Assembly (NCBI RefSeq): GCF_002288825.1
Contig: NZ_NSLI01000001.1
Location: forward strand, 496,001-560,000
Reading direction: 5' to 3'
Origin: Sphingomonas lenta
GTDB lineage: Bacteria > Pseudomonadota > Alphaproteobacteria > Sphingomonadales > Sphingomonadaceae
DNA: 64,000 bases
Below, one piece after another: positions 23,895-32,884 of the stretch. The stretch's first letter is position 1; the number at the start of each line of letters is the position of its first letter. Under the pieces are notes generated by a model that made no database searches, was not told the DNA's origin, and worked only from the letters and a program-made list of their open reading frames with translations. A program made the translations under genes and the position numbers.

Positions 23895-24571
23895 GGGAGC
23901 ATAAGCAGGTCCTACTCGCCAACAAGGCGTGGGCGCGCGAGATCCTGGACGAGGACGCCGACTTCTTCCGTCGCCAGTCCGCCGGCCAGTCGCCCAGGTT
24001 CCTCTGGATCGGCTGCTCCGACAGCCGCGTCAGCCCCGAGCAGATCACCGACACGCAGCCGGGCGGCATGTTCCTCCATCGGAACATCGCCAACCTGGTC
24101 CATGCGGACGACCTGAACCTCCTGTCCGTGCTGCAATACGCGGTCGACGTGCTGAAGGTGCCCAACATCGTGCTGTGCGGCCATCACGGCTGCGGCGGCA
24201 TCACCGCGGCGCTCGACGGCGGCGTGGAGGGGCCGGTCGACAAGTGGCTGGAAGAGGCGCGGCGCGTGCGGCGCGAGCATGCCGACGAGATCGACGGGCT
24301 CGCCGACCACGAGGCGCGGGTGAACCGCTTCGTCGAAGTGAACGTCCGCGACCAGCTCCTGAACCTCGCGCGCACCGACACCGTCCAGGGCGCGTTCCGG
24401 CGCGGGCAGGACCTGACGCTGTTCGGCTGGGTCTACGACATCCGCGACGGCCTGCTGAAGCCGCTCATGGAGATCGACCGCGACACGCCGCTCGACGGCG
24501 TGCCCCGGCCGGGTCGGGTGCTGGTGCCGACGGCGGAGCTGGAGGCGGCGGGGGCGTCCGAGGGTCTCTAG
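23891..24571 (+). CDS. beta-carbonic anhydrase coupled to SulP transporter
   Basis: 226 residues; zinc ligands in IGCSDSRVSPEQI and CGHHGCGGI, with FLHRNIANLVH, SVLQYAVDVL and LFGWVYDIRDGLL, the features of the E. coli Can type. The ATG overlaps the sulP stop (ATGA), so the two are co-translated and probably act together in bicarbonate uptake or pH balance. It differs in sequence from the other carbonic anhydrase at 3.0 kb. It is convergent with the next gene; the stops are 2 bases apart. Confidence 0.94.
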   Translation: MREHKQVLLANKAWAREILDEDADFFRRQSAGQSPRFLWIGCSDSRVSPEQITDTQPGGMFLHRNIANLVHADDLNLLSVLQYAVDVLKVPNIVLCGHHGCGGITAALDGGVEGPVDKWLEEARRVRREHADEIDGLADHEARVNRFVEVNVRDQLLNLARTDTVQGAFRRGQDLTLFGWVYDIRDGLLKPLMEIDRDTPLDGVPRPGRVLVPTAELEAAGASEGL

Positions 24572-24573
24572 GG

Positions 24574-26535
24574 TCAGCCGCCCGGCATTTCGAACCTGAC
24601 CCGCCCGCCCTGCGCGCCGCAGCCGAGCCCGCCGTCGGGGCGGAACGTCTTTTCGAAGCGCGCGGAGCGGAAGACCCCTTCGCCCGCCGGCGAAAAGACG
24701 AAGGGCGGATACGAGAGCACCGCGCGCACGCCCTGCGTCCGGCCGTTCGCGGCGATGTCGTACTCCGTGCTGACCCAGCCTTCGAAGCCCCAGCGAGCCG
24801 CTTCCATCGGGAAGTCATCCGAGCCGGCGCCCGAGCTCAGCATGTCGGGCGTCTTGTCGACCAGCGCGCACTGATCGGCCGCCAAACCCGACCGGGCGAA
24901 GGCGGCGCGCGCGGCGTCAGGACGCCCTTCGGCATGCTCCAGCGACGCCAGACGGATCAGCGCGCCGACCTTTAGCGGGTCGGCCGCGGCAAGCGCCGCG
25001 TCGTCCGCCACGGCCGTCAGATGCGGCCGGGCATCGTCGCCTCCTTCCGCGTCGGCGAGCATCAGCCGCGTGACGGCCCGCGCGCGGGGGTCTGCCGCAT
25101 AAACGGGGTCGGCCAGGGTCTCGTGCAACCGGTTGCGCCAGCGGACGCCGTGCCATGTCTGCGCGCCTTCCGTCCCGCGAACGGCGAGTTCGAGCGCGAG
25201 CCTAGCCGTGGGCGGCGCGCCGTTCGCGACCGCCGCCGCCAGCGCTCGGCGGGCCGCGTCGTGAGACTCCTCACGTGGCACGACGCGATTGTAGACGAGC
25301 CGGTAAGCCGGGCCGATCAACGCCACGTCCGTGCCGCCGCGCGCCTGCGCCGCGGCATAGGTCGCGCGATCCCGCTCCGCCAACGCCGCCGCGGCGCCGT
25401 CCTCGTCCGGCATCGAGGCGTCCTTGGTCGTGAGCCACGCGCCGAGGTCGGCTTCCAGCAAGTCGCCGACCGAGGGGCGTTCGAACGCCGTGGAGCAGCG
25501 CATCTCGACACGCGCGTTGTTGCGGAAGAAGGCCGGCAGCTTCTTCACCCCTTCGGGCGACCACGACCACTCGCGGGCGACGCGTGCGAATTCCAGTGCG
25601 ACGCTCGGCCCGCCCGCGGCGTAGATCGGCGTGGCCAGCGTGACCTCCCCTCGGTCGCCGATCGAGAACTCGATCACGGCGACGTCCGTCGGCTTGAGGC
25701 CGGCCTCGCCGCCGCAAGGAGGAGGCTTCATCTCGGCCCCAGGTCCGAAGCCGCCAGGCACGCGCCCTGCTCCCGTATAGGCCATGTACTCGCGTGCCTT
25801 CTCCGCTTGACCGCCGAGCAGAAAGGCGAGCGCGGCGTCGCCGCGTGCGGCCACATCCTCCAGGTTCACCCTGGTCGTGAGACCGCCGAGCAGCCGGACG
25901 GCACGTGTCGCATGGTCTCGTGCACCCGCGAAATCGCCTCGATTCAATTGCAGGATCGCGCGTCGGCGCGCGAACACTGCCTTGGTCTCCGGCGCGACCT
26001 GGATCGGCGCCATGATCGCGTCCGCGCGATCCAACGTCGCTGCGGCGGCGACGGGATCCAGGAAGGTCTGCGTCGCGGCGAGCCTGACCATAGCGCCCAG
26101 CTTCAGCGACGGCGCATCTCCGAGCGTCTCGGCAGCGGCGTACTCCTTCGCCGCGGTGGCGTAGTCGAGCGACCTCTCCGCCACACGACCGAGGATAAGA
26201 TGCGCTTGGTAGCGATCTTCCCGCAGCGTCGGATCGCCGGTGGGCAGCCCCGCCAGCGACGAGCGAAGCGCGGCGACCGCGGCGTCGTCCTGATCGAGGT
26301 TGTAGAGCGCATTCCCCTTGCGCACGCCCGCGATCGCCCGCGTGCGCTTGTTGTTGCCCGCCGCCCGCTCCAAACGCTCCCACGCGGCCGCGGCGCCGGC
26401 CCAATCCTTCTTCGCCTCGTGCGCGGCGGCGGCGTCGAACAGTTGTTGCGCGCTCTGGCGGGCGGAGGGGGACGCGGGCTGCTGAGCGGCGCCGACAGCG
26501 AGCAACGCCGCACCGATCGTGAGTTGTAGGCCCAT
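24574..26535 (-). CDS. large exported TPR protein with two TonB-C-like domains (unknown function)
   Basis: 653 residues. The N-terminus is a signal peptide (IGAALLAVGAA core). Residues 25-250 form helical TPR-like repeats (AAAAHEAKKDWAGAAAAWE, ALYNLDQDDAAVAALRSSL). A beta-rich domain near 285-350 (IEFSIGDRGEVTLATPIYAA, REWSWSPE) resembles a TonB C-terminal fold, and a second lies at the C-terminus (EYDIAANGRTQGVRAVLSYP, RFEKTFRPDG). The central part (360-560) is again helical. Such a layout suggests a periplasmic scaffold; I cannot assign a function. It stands alone between the carbonic anhydrase and rnpB. Confidence 0.7.
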   Translation of the reverse strand: MGLQLTIGAALLAVGAAQQPASPSARQSAQQLFDAAAAHEAKKDWAGAAAAWERLERAAGNNKRTRAIAGVRKGNALYNLDQDDAAVAALRSSLAGLPTGDPTLREDRYQAHLILGRVAERSLDYATAAKEYAAAETLGDAPSLKLGAMVRLAATQTFLDPVAAAATLDRADAIMAPIQVAPETKAVFARRRAILQLNRGDFAGARDHATRAVRLLGGLTTRVNLEDVAARGDAALAFLLGGQAEKAREYMAYTGAGRVPGGFGPGAEMKPPPCGGEAGLKPTDVAVIEFSIGDRGEVTLATPIYAAGGPSVALEFARVAREWSWSPEGVKKLPAFFRNNARVEMRCSTAFERPSVGDLLEADLGAWLTTKDASMPDEDGAAAALAERDRATYAAAQARGGTDVALIGPAYRLVYNRVVPREESHDAARRALAAAVANGAPPTARLALELAVRGTEGAQTWHGVRWRNRLHETLADPVYAADPRARAVTRLMLADAEGGDDARPHLTAVADDAALAAADPLKVGALIRLASLEHAEGRPDAARAAFARSGLAADQCALVDKTPDMLSSGAGSDDFPMEAARWGFEGWVSTEYDIAANGRTQGVRAVLSYPPFVFSPAGEGVFRSARFEKTFRPDGGLGCGAQGGRVRFEMPGG

Positions 26536-26584
26536 GTTACGATCCCCCTGTTTCGCGAAGGTTTGCGACGGGCGGCGGGAAAAG

Positions 26585-26989
26585 GCCAGAGGGTCTGTAA
26601 GCCGGGTTCTGTCCTCCCCGCTCCGCTTGAGCCTTGCAGGGCTGGCCCTGCGAAGCCGTGGCGAAGGAGGGATGGGCGACCATTCCTCTCGGGCGACGCT
26701 CGCGCGCCGCTTCTAGCCACCAACCCGGGCGACGGGCGGGAACACGCCCATATGCCGCCCCTATTCGGTGTTGCTCCCGGTGGGGTTTGCCGTGCCGCCG
26801 CCGTTACCGGAAGCGCGGTGCGCTCTTACCGCACCGTTTCGACCTTGCCCGGCCGAAGCCTGGGCGGTTTGTTTTCTGTGGCACTTTCCCTGGGGTCACC
26901 CCCGCCGGGCGTTACCCGGCACCGTCGTTCCGCGGAGCCCGGACTTTCCTCGGCACAACTCGTGTGACGCGGTCGCCCGACCCTCTGGC
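26585..26989 (-). ncRNA. rnpB: RNase P RNA (bacterial type A)
   Basis: Catalytic RNA that trims 5' leaders from tRNAs. On the minus strand the 5' conserved GAGGAAAGTCCGGGCTCC, GGTAACGCC and the 3' ACAGAACCCGGCTTACAGACC are all present. The ends are set by the P1 stem: GCCAGAGGGTC (26989-26979) pairs perfectly with GACCCTCTGGC (26595-26585), 11 base pairs. This gives about 405 nucleotides. It lies between ampD and the exported TPR gene on the same strand. Confidence 0.95.
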
Positions 26990-26998
26990 GGGATCCCT

Positions 26999-27688
26999 TT
27001 AGTCGTCCCCTTGCGGCTTGGGAAGCAGCAAGGCCAGCAGGATCATCCGGCACTCCGCGTCGATCTCCCCGTCGATCAGCTCGGGGCGGAAACGGCGCTG
27101 GAACGCCATGATCGCCGCCATGGGCTCGGTCACGTCGTAGCCGAACCGCTCCAGCGCGAGCAGGAAGCCGCCTTCCGTCCAGTGCGGGTCCATCAGGTTC
27201 TTGGTCGGCCGGGGAAGCGCGAGGCGCAGGCGCGCGAGGCTGTGCCACGGGAAGAGCTCGCCCGGATCGCGCTTGCGCGCGGGCGCGATGTCGGAATGGC
27301 CGACGACGTTGCCGCGCGTGATCGCGTAGCGGTCCTTGATCTCCGCGACGAGCGGGATCAGCGCCGACATCTGCTCGTCCGGATAAGAACGATAGCCGAA
27401 CTCGTGGCCTGGGTTGACGATCTCGATGCCGATGCTCGCCGAGTTGACGTCCGTCACCCCGCGCCAGTGCGATCGACCCGCGTGCCACGCGCGGCGCTCC
27501 TCGGGCACCATGCGCAACACCGAGCCGTCTTCCGCGACGAGATAATGGCACGACACCTTGGCTTCCGGATCGCAGAGGCGCTGGATCGCGGCGTCGGCGT
27601 CCTGCATGCCCGTGTAATGCAGCACGATCATGCTGATCGGCAGCGAGCGCTCGTCGTGGTTGGGCGAGGGCGTGTCGATGATCGTCAT
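26999..27688 (-). CDS. ampD: AmpD-type N-acetylmuramoyl-L-alanine amidase
   Basis: Amidase_2 family zinc enzyme of 229 residues; AmpD cleaves 1,6-anhydro-muropeptides in the cytoplasm during cell-wall recycling. Zinc ligands are expected in IVLHYTG (H24) and VVGHSDIAPARKRDPGELFPW. Also seen are VSCHYLVAEDGSV, RRAWHAGRSHW and SIGIEIVNPGH. There is no signal peptide, which favours the cytoplasmic recycling role, and a C-terminal peptidoglycan-binding-like helical part (MAAIMAFQRRFRP). It follows cheR by 47 bases on the same strand; rnpB follows 10 bases after its stop. Confidence 0.92.
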   Translation of the reverse strand: MTIIDTPSPNHDERSLPISMIVLHYTGMQDADAAIQRLCDPEAKVSCHYLVAEDGSVLRMVPEERRAWHAGRSHWRGVTDVNSASIGIEIVNPGHEFGYRSYPDEQMSALIPLVAEIKDRYAITRGNVVGHSDIAPARKRDPGELFPWHSLARLRLALPRPTKNLMDPHWTEGGFLLALERFGYDVTEPMAAIMAFQRRFRPELIDGEIDAECRMILLALLLPKPQGDD

Positions 27689-27735
27689 TGCGGTGCAGAG
27701 GCTTGGCGGCACCGCGCGCGCTTGTAAACCGCTTC

Positions 27736-28572
27736 TCAGGCGGCGGCCCGTCCTCCGGCCCGCTCCGCCGCTTCGTAGAGGCCGCGCCACCGCGGGCTCG
27801 GCGCGAAGGCGTTCGTCTGCCCGATCACCGTCTCGCCCGCGCCCAGCACCAGGAGCCCGCCGGGGCGCAGAGCGGCGGCGATGCGGCCGAGCACGGCCTG
27901 ACGCTGGTCCGCGGCCAGGTACATGAGCAGGTTGCGGCACATAACTAGGTCGAAGCGGCCGGGCGGCTGCTGGTCGGCGACCATGTTGATGCGGCGGAAC
28001 GACACGTACCGCATGAGCTCGGGCTTCGCGACCCAGTCCGCGCCGTCGGCGTCGAACCAGCGCATCATGCGGCGGATCGGCAGTCCGCGCTGGATCTCGA
28101 ATTGCGTGAACCGGCCCGCCTTGGCGCGGGCGAGCGCGCCTTCCGACACGTCGGTGGCGAGGATCTCGAACGCGTCCGCGCCGCGCTCGGCGAGCAGCAT
28201 GGCCAGCGACAGCGGCTCCTGGCCCGTGGAGCAACCCGCGCTCCAAATGCGCGCGCGGCGGCCCGCGGTGATCTCGCCCAGCGCCTCGCCGAGGAGGTCG
28301 AAGGTGGGGGCATCGCGGAAGAAGGAGCTTTCCTGATTCAGCAGCGCGTCCACGATACGGTCTCCGAGCTGATGGTCCTGGCCGAGAAGCAGCTCGCGGA
28401 CGAGCTGGTCGAGGCTCTCCATGCCGCGTTCGCGCAGCAGCGGTTTCAGGGCAGTGTCGAGCCGCCATGCGCGGTCCTGCGCGATCTGTTGGCCCGTGCG
28501 CGCTTCGAGCAGGGCGGCGAGCACCGCGGTCGCCCCCTGCCCCGCGCCCGCCGCCTTGGCCGCGCTCAGCAT
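27736..28572 (-). CDS. cheR: chemotaxis protein methyltransferase CheR
   Basis: CheR transfers methyl groups from SAM to glutamates of chemoreceptors. 278 residues: helical N-terminal domain (1-85), then NQESSFFRDAPTFDLL, the SAM-binding IWSAGCSTGQEPLSLAM, ILATDVSEGALARA, FDLVMCRNLLMYL and LVLGAGETV. The ATG at 28572 overlaps the cheB end by 7 bases. No receptor gene lies in the window, so its substrates are elsewhere. Confidence 0.94.
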   Translation of the reverse strand: MLSAAKAAGAGQGATAVLAALLEARTGQQIAQDRAWRLDTALKPLLRERGMESLDQLVRELLLGQDHQLGDRIVDALLNQESSFFRDAPTFDLLGEALGEITAGRRARIWSAGCSTGQEPLSLAMLLAERGADAFEILATDVSEGALARAKAGRFTQFEIQRGLPIRRMMRWFDADGADWVAKPELMRYVSFRRINMVADQQPPGRFDLVMCRNLLMYLAADQRQAVLGRIAAALRPGGLLVLGAGETVIGQTNAFAPSPRWRGLYEAAERAGGRAAA

Positions 28573-29648
28573 TGCGGACGCCGACGCGACGCGATCACGC
28601 GCCCGATCCCCTGCGGATCGAGCGTCGCCGCGGCGAGCCCGGCGGATGCGACGGAGCCGGGCATGCCCCACACCGCGGAGCTGGCGCGGTCCTGCACGAC
28701 CACATAGCCGCCCGTCGCCGCGACCCGCCGCGCGCCCGCCGTCCCGTCGCGGCCCATGCCGCTCAGCACGACGGCGAGTGCGCGGGCGCCGAAACACTCG
28801 GCGACCGAATCGAACATCGGGTCGACCGACGGCGTGCAGCCGCTCGCCTGGGGCTCGGTCGACAGGCGCACCGCCGCCGTCCCGTCCGCCAGCGGCACGC
28901 AGCGCATGTGCGCGTCGCCCGGCGCGATGACGATCCGGCCGGGCCGGATGCGCATCCGGTCGGTCGCGACCTCGCAGGGCCTGCCGGCGAGGACGGCGAG
29001 CTGGGCCGCGAAATAGGGCATGAACGACGCGGGCAGATGCTGCGTCACCAAGATGGGCACGCTGAATGTCGGCGGGAGCCCGCGCAGCAGCTGCGACAGG
29101 GCGTGGATGCCGCCCGTGGAGGCGCCGATCGCGACGATGTCGAACGCGTCGTCGACCACCGGCGCGACGCTCGCGTCGGGCACGGGCCGCACGGCGACCG
29201 GCGCGCGGGCGACCGGCGCGTCGGGGAGTAGCAGCCGCTCGATCTTCTCGATCAGCCCCGCCTCAAAGCGGTGGGCGCGCTCGCCCGGTAGCGGCTTCAC
29301 GAGCGTGTCCGCCGCGCCAAGCGCGAGCGCCTGGATCGTCGCGGCCGCGCCTTCGCCCGCCGCCGACGAGACGACCAGGACCTTGGCGCCCCTGCCGGCC
29401 GCGATCAGGTCGGGAAGCGCGGTGAGCCCGTCGATGCCGGGCATCTGGATATCGAGGATCACCAGGTCGACGCTCGCGCCGGCCAGGAACGACAGCGCGG
29501 CCGCCGCGGTCGGGACGGAGCCCGCCACCTCCAACCGGTCGGAACCGGCGAGCACGCGCGCCAGCACCGCGCGCGCCACCGCCGAGTCATCGACGATCAG
29601 AACGCGGCCGGGGCGCGGCTCGGCCTTAGAGGCAGCGTTGGTGCGCAT
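28566..29648 (-). CDS. cheB: protein-glutamate methylesterase CheB
   Basis: CheB removes receptor methyl groups and deamidates glutamines. 360 residues: receiver domain (14-130) with phosphoacceptor D66 in LVILDIQMPGIDG, linker, then the methylesterase domain with the catalytic serine in AIGASTGGIHAL, histidine in LVTQHLPASFMPYFA and aspartate in LSGMGRDGTAGARRV. It opposes CheR and is activated by CheA phosphorylation. It lies between cheY (17-base gap) and cheR. Confidence 0.95.
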   Translation of the reverse strand: MRTNAASKAEPRPGRVLIVDDSAVARAVLARVLAGSDRLEVAGSVPTAAAALSFLAGASVDLVILDIQMPGIDGLTALPDLIAAGRGAKVLVVSSAAGEGAAATIQALALGAADTLVKPLPGERAHRFEAGLIEKIERLLLPDAPVARAPVAVRPVPDASVAPVVDDAFDIVAIGASTGGIHALSQLLRGLPPTFSVPILVTQHLPASFMPYFAAQLAVLAGRPCEVATDRMRIRPGRIVIAPGDAHMRCVPLADGTAAVRLSTEPQASGCTPSVDPMFDSVAECFGARALAVVLSGMGRDGTAGARRVAATGGYVVVQDRASSAVWGMPGSVASAGLAAATLDPQGIGRVIASRRRPQC

Positions 29649-29665
29649 TGGGAATAGCCGAGCGC

Positions 29666-30031
29666 TTAGGCGACGCCGACAATCTGAAGCTTGCTCTCGA
29701 GCGTGTCGCGATCGAACGGCTTCATGACATACTCGTCCGCGCCGGCCTCTATGGCGGCGCGGATATAGGCCATGCCGTTCTCCGTCGTGCAGAACACGAC
29801 CTTAGGCTTCCACCCGCCTTCCGAGGCGCGGAGCGCGCGCAGAAAGTCCATGCCGCTCATGACGGGCATGTTCCAGTCGAGCAGGATCACGTCGGGCTGG
29901 GCCTCGCGGCAACGCTCCAACGCTTCGCGACCGTCGCCCGCCTCGCTGACGCTGAAGTTCAGCGCTTCGAGGATGTGGCGCGCGACCTTGCGGATCACCT
30001 TGGAGTCGTCGACGACGAGACAGGTCTTCAT
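29666..30031 (-). CDS. cheY: CheY-type single-domain response regulator
   Basis: 121 residues, receiver domain only: acidic pair in VVDDSK, phosphoacceptor D52 in LLDWNMPVMSG, threonine in VFCTTEN and lysine in YVMKPFDR. The WNMP form is typical of CheY of the alphaproteobacterial cluster beside ChpT. It may bind the flagellar motor or act as a phosphate sink. An 81-base gap to cheW, the longest within the cluster, may contain a promoter or processing site. Confidence 0.92.
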   Translation of the reverse strand: MKTCLVVDDSKVIRKVARHILEALNFSVSEAGDGREALERCREAQPDVILLDWNMPVMSGMDFLRALRASEGGWKPKVVFCTTENGMAYIRAAIEAGADEYVMKPFDRDTLESKLQIVGVA

Positions 30032-30112
30032 GGGCAGCCTTCCATTGTACGCACAACCGCTTAGCGGGAGAGGAGTGACCAGGTCGTTAAACCGCTGGAG
30101 ACGGCAAGATCG

Positions 30113-30541
30113 TCAAGCAGCTTGGGCGAGCGGCGCAGGGACAAGTGCGGCGGGATCAATGACGAGCAGCGGCTCACCGTCGCGTTCGACCAGACCGGTC
30201 GCGGCGGCGCGCCAGCCCTCGCCCAGCGCCGCGCCGAACGCGATAGGTCGGCGCTCGAAGCTCGCCACGTCCTCCAACGAGTCGACCAGCACGGCGTAAT
30301 AGTGGCCGTCGACGCGCGTGATGACCGCGCGCGCCGTCTTGCCGAGCGGCGCGAGACCCAACGCCAGGCCGGTATCGACCACCGTCACGACCCGGCTGCG
30401 GAGCGCCGCCAGCCCGCGCACAGCGGGGTCGGCGCGCGGCACCTTCACGATCTCGCCGATGTCGACGACGGAGTCGACGCGGTCGGCCGGAATGGCGACG
30501 CCGCGGCCGGCGACGTGCGCGATCAGGAACAGCTCGGTCAT
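30113..30541 (-). CDS. cheW: CheW-like coupling protein
   Basis: 142 residues with the CheW fold: LFLIAHVAGRGVAIPADRVD, VVDIGEIVKVP, VRGLAALRSRVVTVVD, and VLVDSLEDVASF. CheW links chemoreceptors to CheA. The alternating beta strands of both barrels are present. The ATG overlaps the cheA stop (ATGA), so it is made together with CheA. Confidence 0.88.
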   Translation of the reverse strand: MTELFLIAHVAGRGVAIPADRVDSVVDIGEIVKVPRADPAVRGLAALRSRVVTVVDTGLALGLAPLGKTARAVITRVDGHYYAVLVDSLEDVASFERRPIAFGAALGEGWRAAATGLVERDGEPLLVIDPAALVPAPLAQAA

Positions 30542-32832
30542 GCGGCCCTCTTGGACTGGATACGCGCGGATACCGCGGCGAGGAGCGCGTCGCGGTCGTA
30601 GCGGTAGACGGTGCCGACCCCGTCGGCGCCCGCGCGGTCGCGGCTGAGATGCACGGTCGGCACGGCCGGCACCGGCGCGGCGTCGAGCGTCAGCGCCACG
30701 GCCGCCTGCTCGCCCGGCGCGAGCCTGGTGACGCAGCGGTAGCCCGCGGCCTCGAGCGTGCCGCGCAGGAACGTCTCCATCCAGCCGCCCTCGTCGGGCT
30801 GCAGCAGGCACAAAGGCGCGCTGGCGACCGCATCCGGCTCGTGGACGAACAGGGTGATCGGGTCGACGACCTCGACCTGCTCGTCGCCGATGACCGCCAC
30901 GCCCATGAAGCGCGGATCCAGCGCGGGTGCGAGTTCGGCCGGCAATTCGACGATGTCGATCGGCTCGGCGATGGCGTAGCCCACCTCGATCGCGCCGTCC
31001 GTCAGGCGCAGCACGGTCGCCTCGCGTCCCTCGGCGACCGGCGCGTTGGCGTGCAGCGGCAGAAGGCGCTCCTCGACGGCGAGCCGCAGCCGTCCGGCGG
31101 TGTGGGAGATGGCGTCGGCGGAAACGGTCTCCACGCGGTCGACGCAGGCGAGCGCAATCGCGCGGCGGCGACCGTCCAGATCCTGGAACAGGAGCGCGGC
31201 TGCGCCCTGGCGCTGCTCGGCCTGCTGCTCTTCGGCGACCTCGTATGAGCCGAAGCGCAGGCCGGCATAGGCCGCGACCCCTGCCCCGTCGAGCAGCAGC
31301 ATGGGCCGGCCCGAGTCGGGCAAGGTTTGCCCGGCGTAGAGCCCCGTCGCCATGATCGCCGGCGCGGCCGGCTTCACGACCAGTTCCTCCGTGTCGATCA
31401 CCTCGTCCACCGCCAGCGCGAAGGCGCCGTCGCGCGTGGCGACGATGATCATGGTGTTGAGGTCGAAAAAGAGCGAGCTTCTGAGGTCGAGCAATCCGGC
31501 CAGGTCGACCAGCGGCAACCGCACCCCGCGCACCGTTACCACGGGCGTGTCGCCCAACAGGTCGACGCGCACCGCGTCGCCGCGCACCGTCACGATCTCC
31601 TCGACGGTCTGGCGCGGCAGCGCATAGCGCTCCCCGCCCGCGCCCACGACGATGGTGGACAGGATGGAGAGCGTGAGCGGCACCTCCATAACGACGGTGA
31701 GACCGCGGCCGGGCCTGTTGTCGAGCGACACGCGCCCGCCGATCTGCTCGACGTTGGCGCGAACCACGTCCATCCCGACACCTCGGCCGGAGATGTCGGA
31801 CGCCACGTCGCGGCTGGACAGGCCGGGCGCGAAGATCAGGTCGAGCTTGGCCGCTTCCGGCATGGCGGCGAGCGTCTGCACGTCGTGAAGGCCCACCTTG
31901 GCGGCCTTGGCGACAACGCGGCCGACATCGATCCCCGCGCCGTCGTCCGCGACCTCGATCATGATGCGATTGCCCGACTGCCGCGCCGAGACGCGCAGCC
32001 TTCCGGTTTCGCGCTTGCCGGCCTCGCGCCGGACGGCGGGAGCCTCGACGCCGTGATCAATCGCATTGCGTATAATGTGGACCAGCGGGTCGCGCATCAT
32101 CTCGATCATCTCGCGGTCGAGCTCGACGTCCGCGCCCTCGATCTGGAGCTGCACCGCCTTGCCGAGCGATGCGGCGGTGTCGCGCACCATGCGGGGCAGC
32201 GCGGAGAAGAGCGCCTCGATCTTCTGCATGCGCGTGCGCGTCACCGTGTCGCGCATCTCGGCGACGGTGGCGGACAGGCGCTCCAGCGCGGCCTCGGTGC
32301 GCGGGTCGGCGTCGCCCTCGCGCATGCGGCGGGCGAGCTCGTTGCGGGCGAGCACCATGTCGGACATGCCGCTCATCATGCGGTCGAGCAGCTCGACGTT
32401 GAGCCGGACGCTGCGGGTGGGCGCGCGCAGGTTGCCGGACCCGCCGGCGGCGATTGCGGGCGCGGCGTCCTCGGCCAGCGCGGCGATCAACAGGTCCTCC
32501 GCCGAGTCGTCCAGCGCGTGGCCGGCGTCGATCGCCTCCACGATCTCGCCGATGCGGTCGACGATGGCGAGGACCGCGTTGACGAGCTGCGTGTCGGGCG
32601 CGCGCTTGCCGTCGCGCACCGCCGCGAGCACGTCCTCCGCCGCGTGGCTGAGGCGGGCGAGGCGCGGCAGGTCGAGGAAGCCGCAGCTCCCCTTCACCGT
32701 GTGGACGAAGCGGAAGATGGCGTCCAAGCGCGCGCGGTCCGTGGGATTGGCCTCCCACGCGACGATCTCGCCGGAGAGCGCCTCCAGCGTCTCCCGCGTC
32801 TCCGCGATAAATTCCTGCAGCAGCTCGTCCAT
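30538..32832 (-). CDS. cheA: chemotaxis histidine kinase CheA with extra C-terminal CheW/receiver-like part
   Basis: 764 residues from ATG 32832 (the normal MDELLQEFIAETRETLE start; ATG 32859 would add nine). HPt domain with phosphorylated H44 in RFVHTVKGSCGF; dimerisation region (about 150-225); ATPase domain with HIIRNAIDHGVEAP, ADDGAGID and SGRGVGMDVVR; CheW domain (about 375-505) with RYALPRQTVEEIV. After it come roughly 260 residues: a second CheW-like barrel (QDLDGRRRAIALACVDRVE) and a terminal alpha/beta domain like a degenerate receiver (LLQPDEGGWMETFLRGTLEA) without an evident phosphoacceptor. It lacks a clear P2 domain. Confidence 0.93.
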   Translation of the reverse strand: MDELLQEFIAETRETLEALSGEIVAWEANPTDRARLDAIFRFVHTVKGSCGFLDLPRLARLSHAAEDVLAAVRDGKRAPDTQLVNAVLAIVDRIGEIVEAIDAGHALDDSAEDLLIAALAEDAAPAIAAGGSGNLRAPTRSVRLNVELLDRMMSGMSDMVLARNELARRMREGDADPRTEAALERLSATVAEMRDTVTRTRMQKIEALFSALPRMVRDTAASLGKAVQLQIEGADVELDREMIEMMRDPLVHIIRNAIDHGVEAPAVRREAGKRETGRLRVSARQSGNRIMIEVADDGAGIDVGRVVAKAAKVGLHDVQTLAAMPEAAKLDLIFAPGLSSRDVASDISGRGVGMDVVRANVEQIGGRVSLDNRPGRGLTVVMEVPLTLSILSTIVVGAGGERYALPRQTVEEIVTVRGDAVRVDLLGDTPVVTVRGVRLPLVDLAGLLDLRSSLFFDLNTMIIVATRDGAFALAVDEVIDTEELVVKPAAPAIMATGLYAGQTLPDSGRPMLLLDGAGVAAYAGLRFGSYEVAEEQQAEQRQGAAALLFQDLDGRRRAIALACVDRVETVSADAISHTAGRLRLAVEERLLPLHANAPVAEGREATVLRLTDGAIEVGYAIAEPIDIVELPAELAPALDPRFMGVAVIGDEQVEVVDPITLFVHEPDAVASAPLCLLQPDEGGWMETFLRGTLEAAGYRCVTRLAPGEQAAVALTLDAAPVPAVPTVHLSRDRAGADGVGTVYRYDRDALLAAVSARIQSKRAA

Positions 32833-32884
32833 GGGCTCCCCGTATTCGGAGCGCTTCATGGACGAGAGCCGGTTACCAGCGGGT

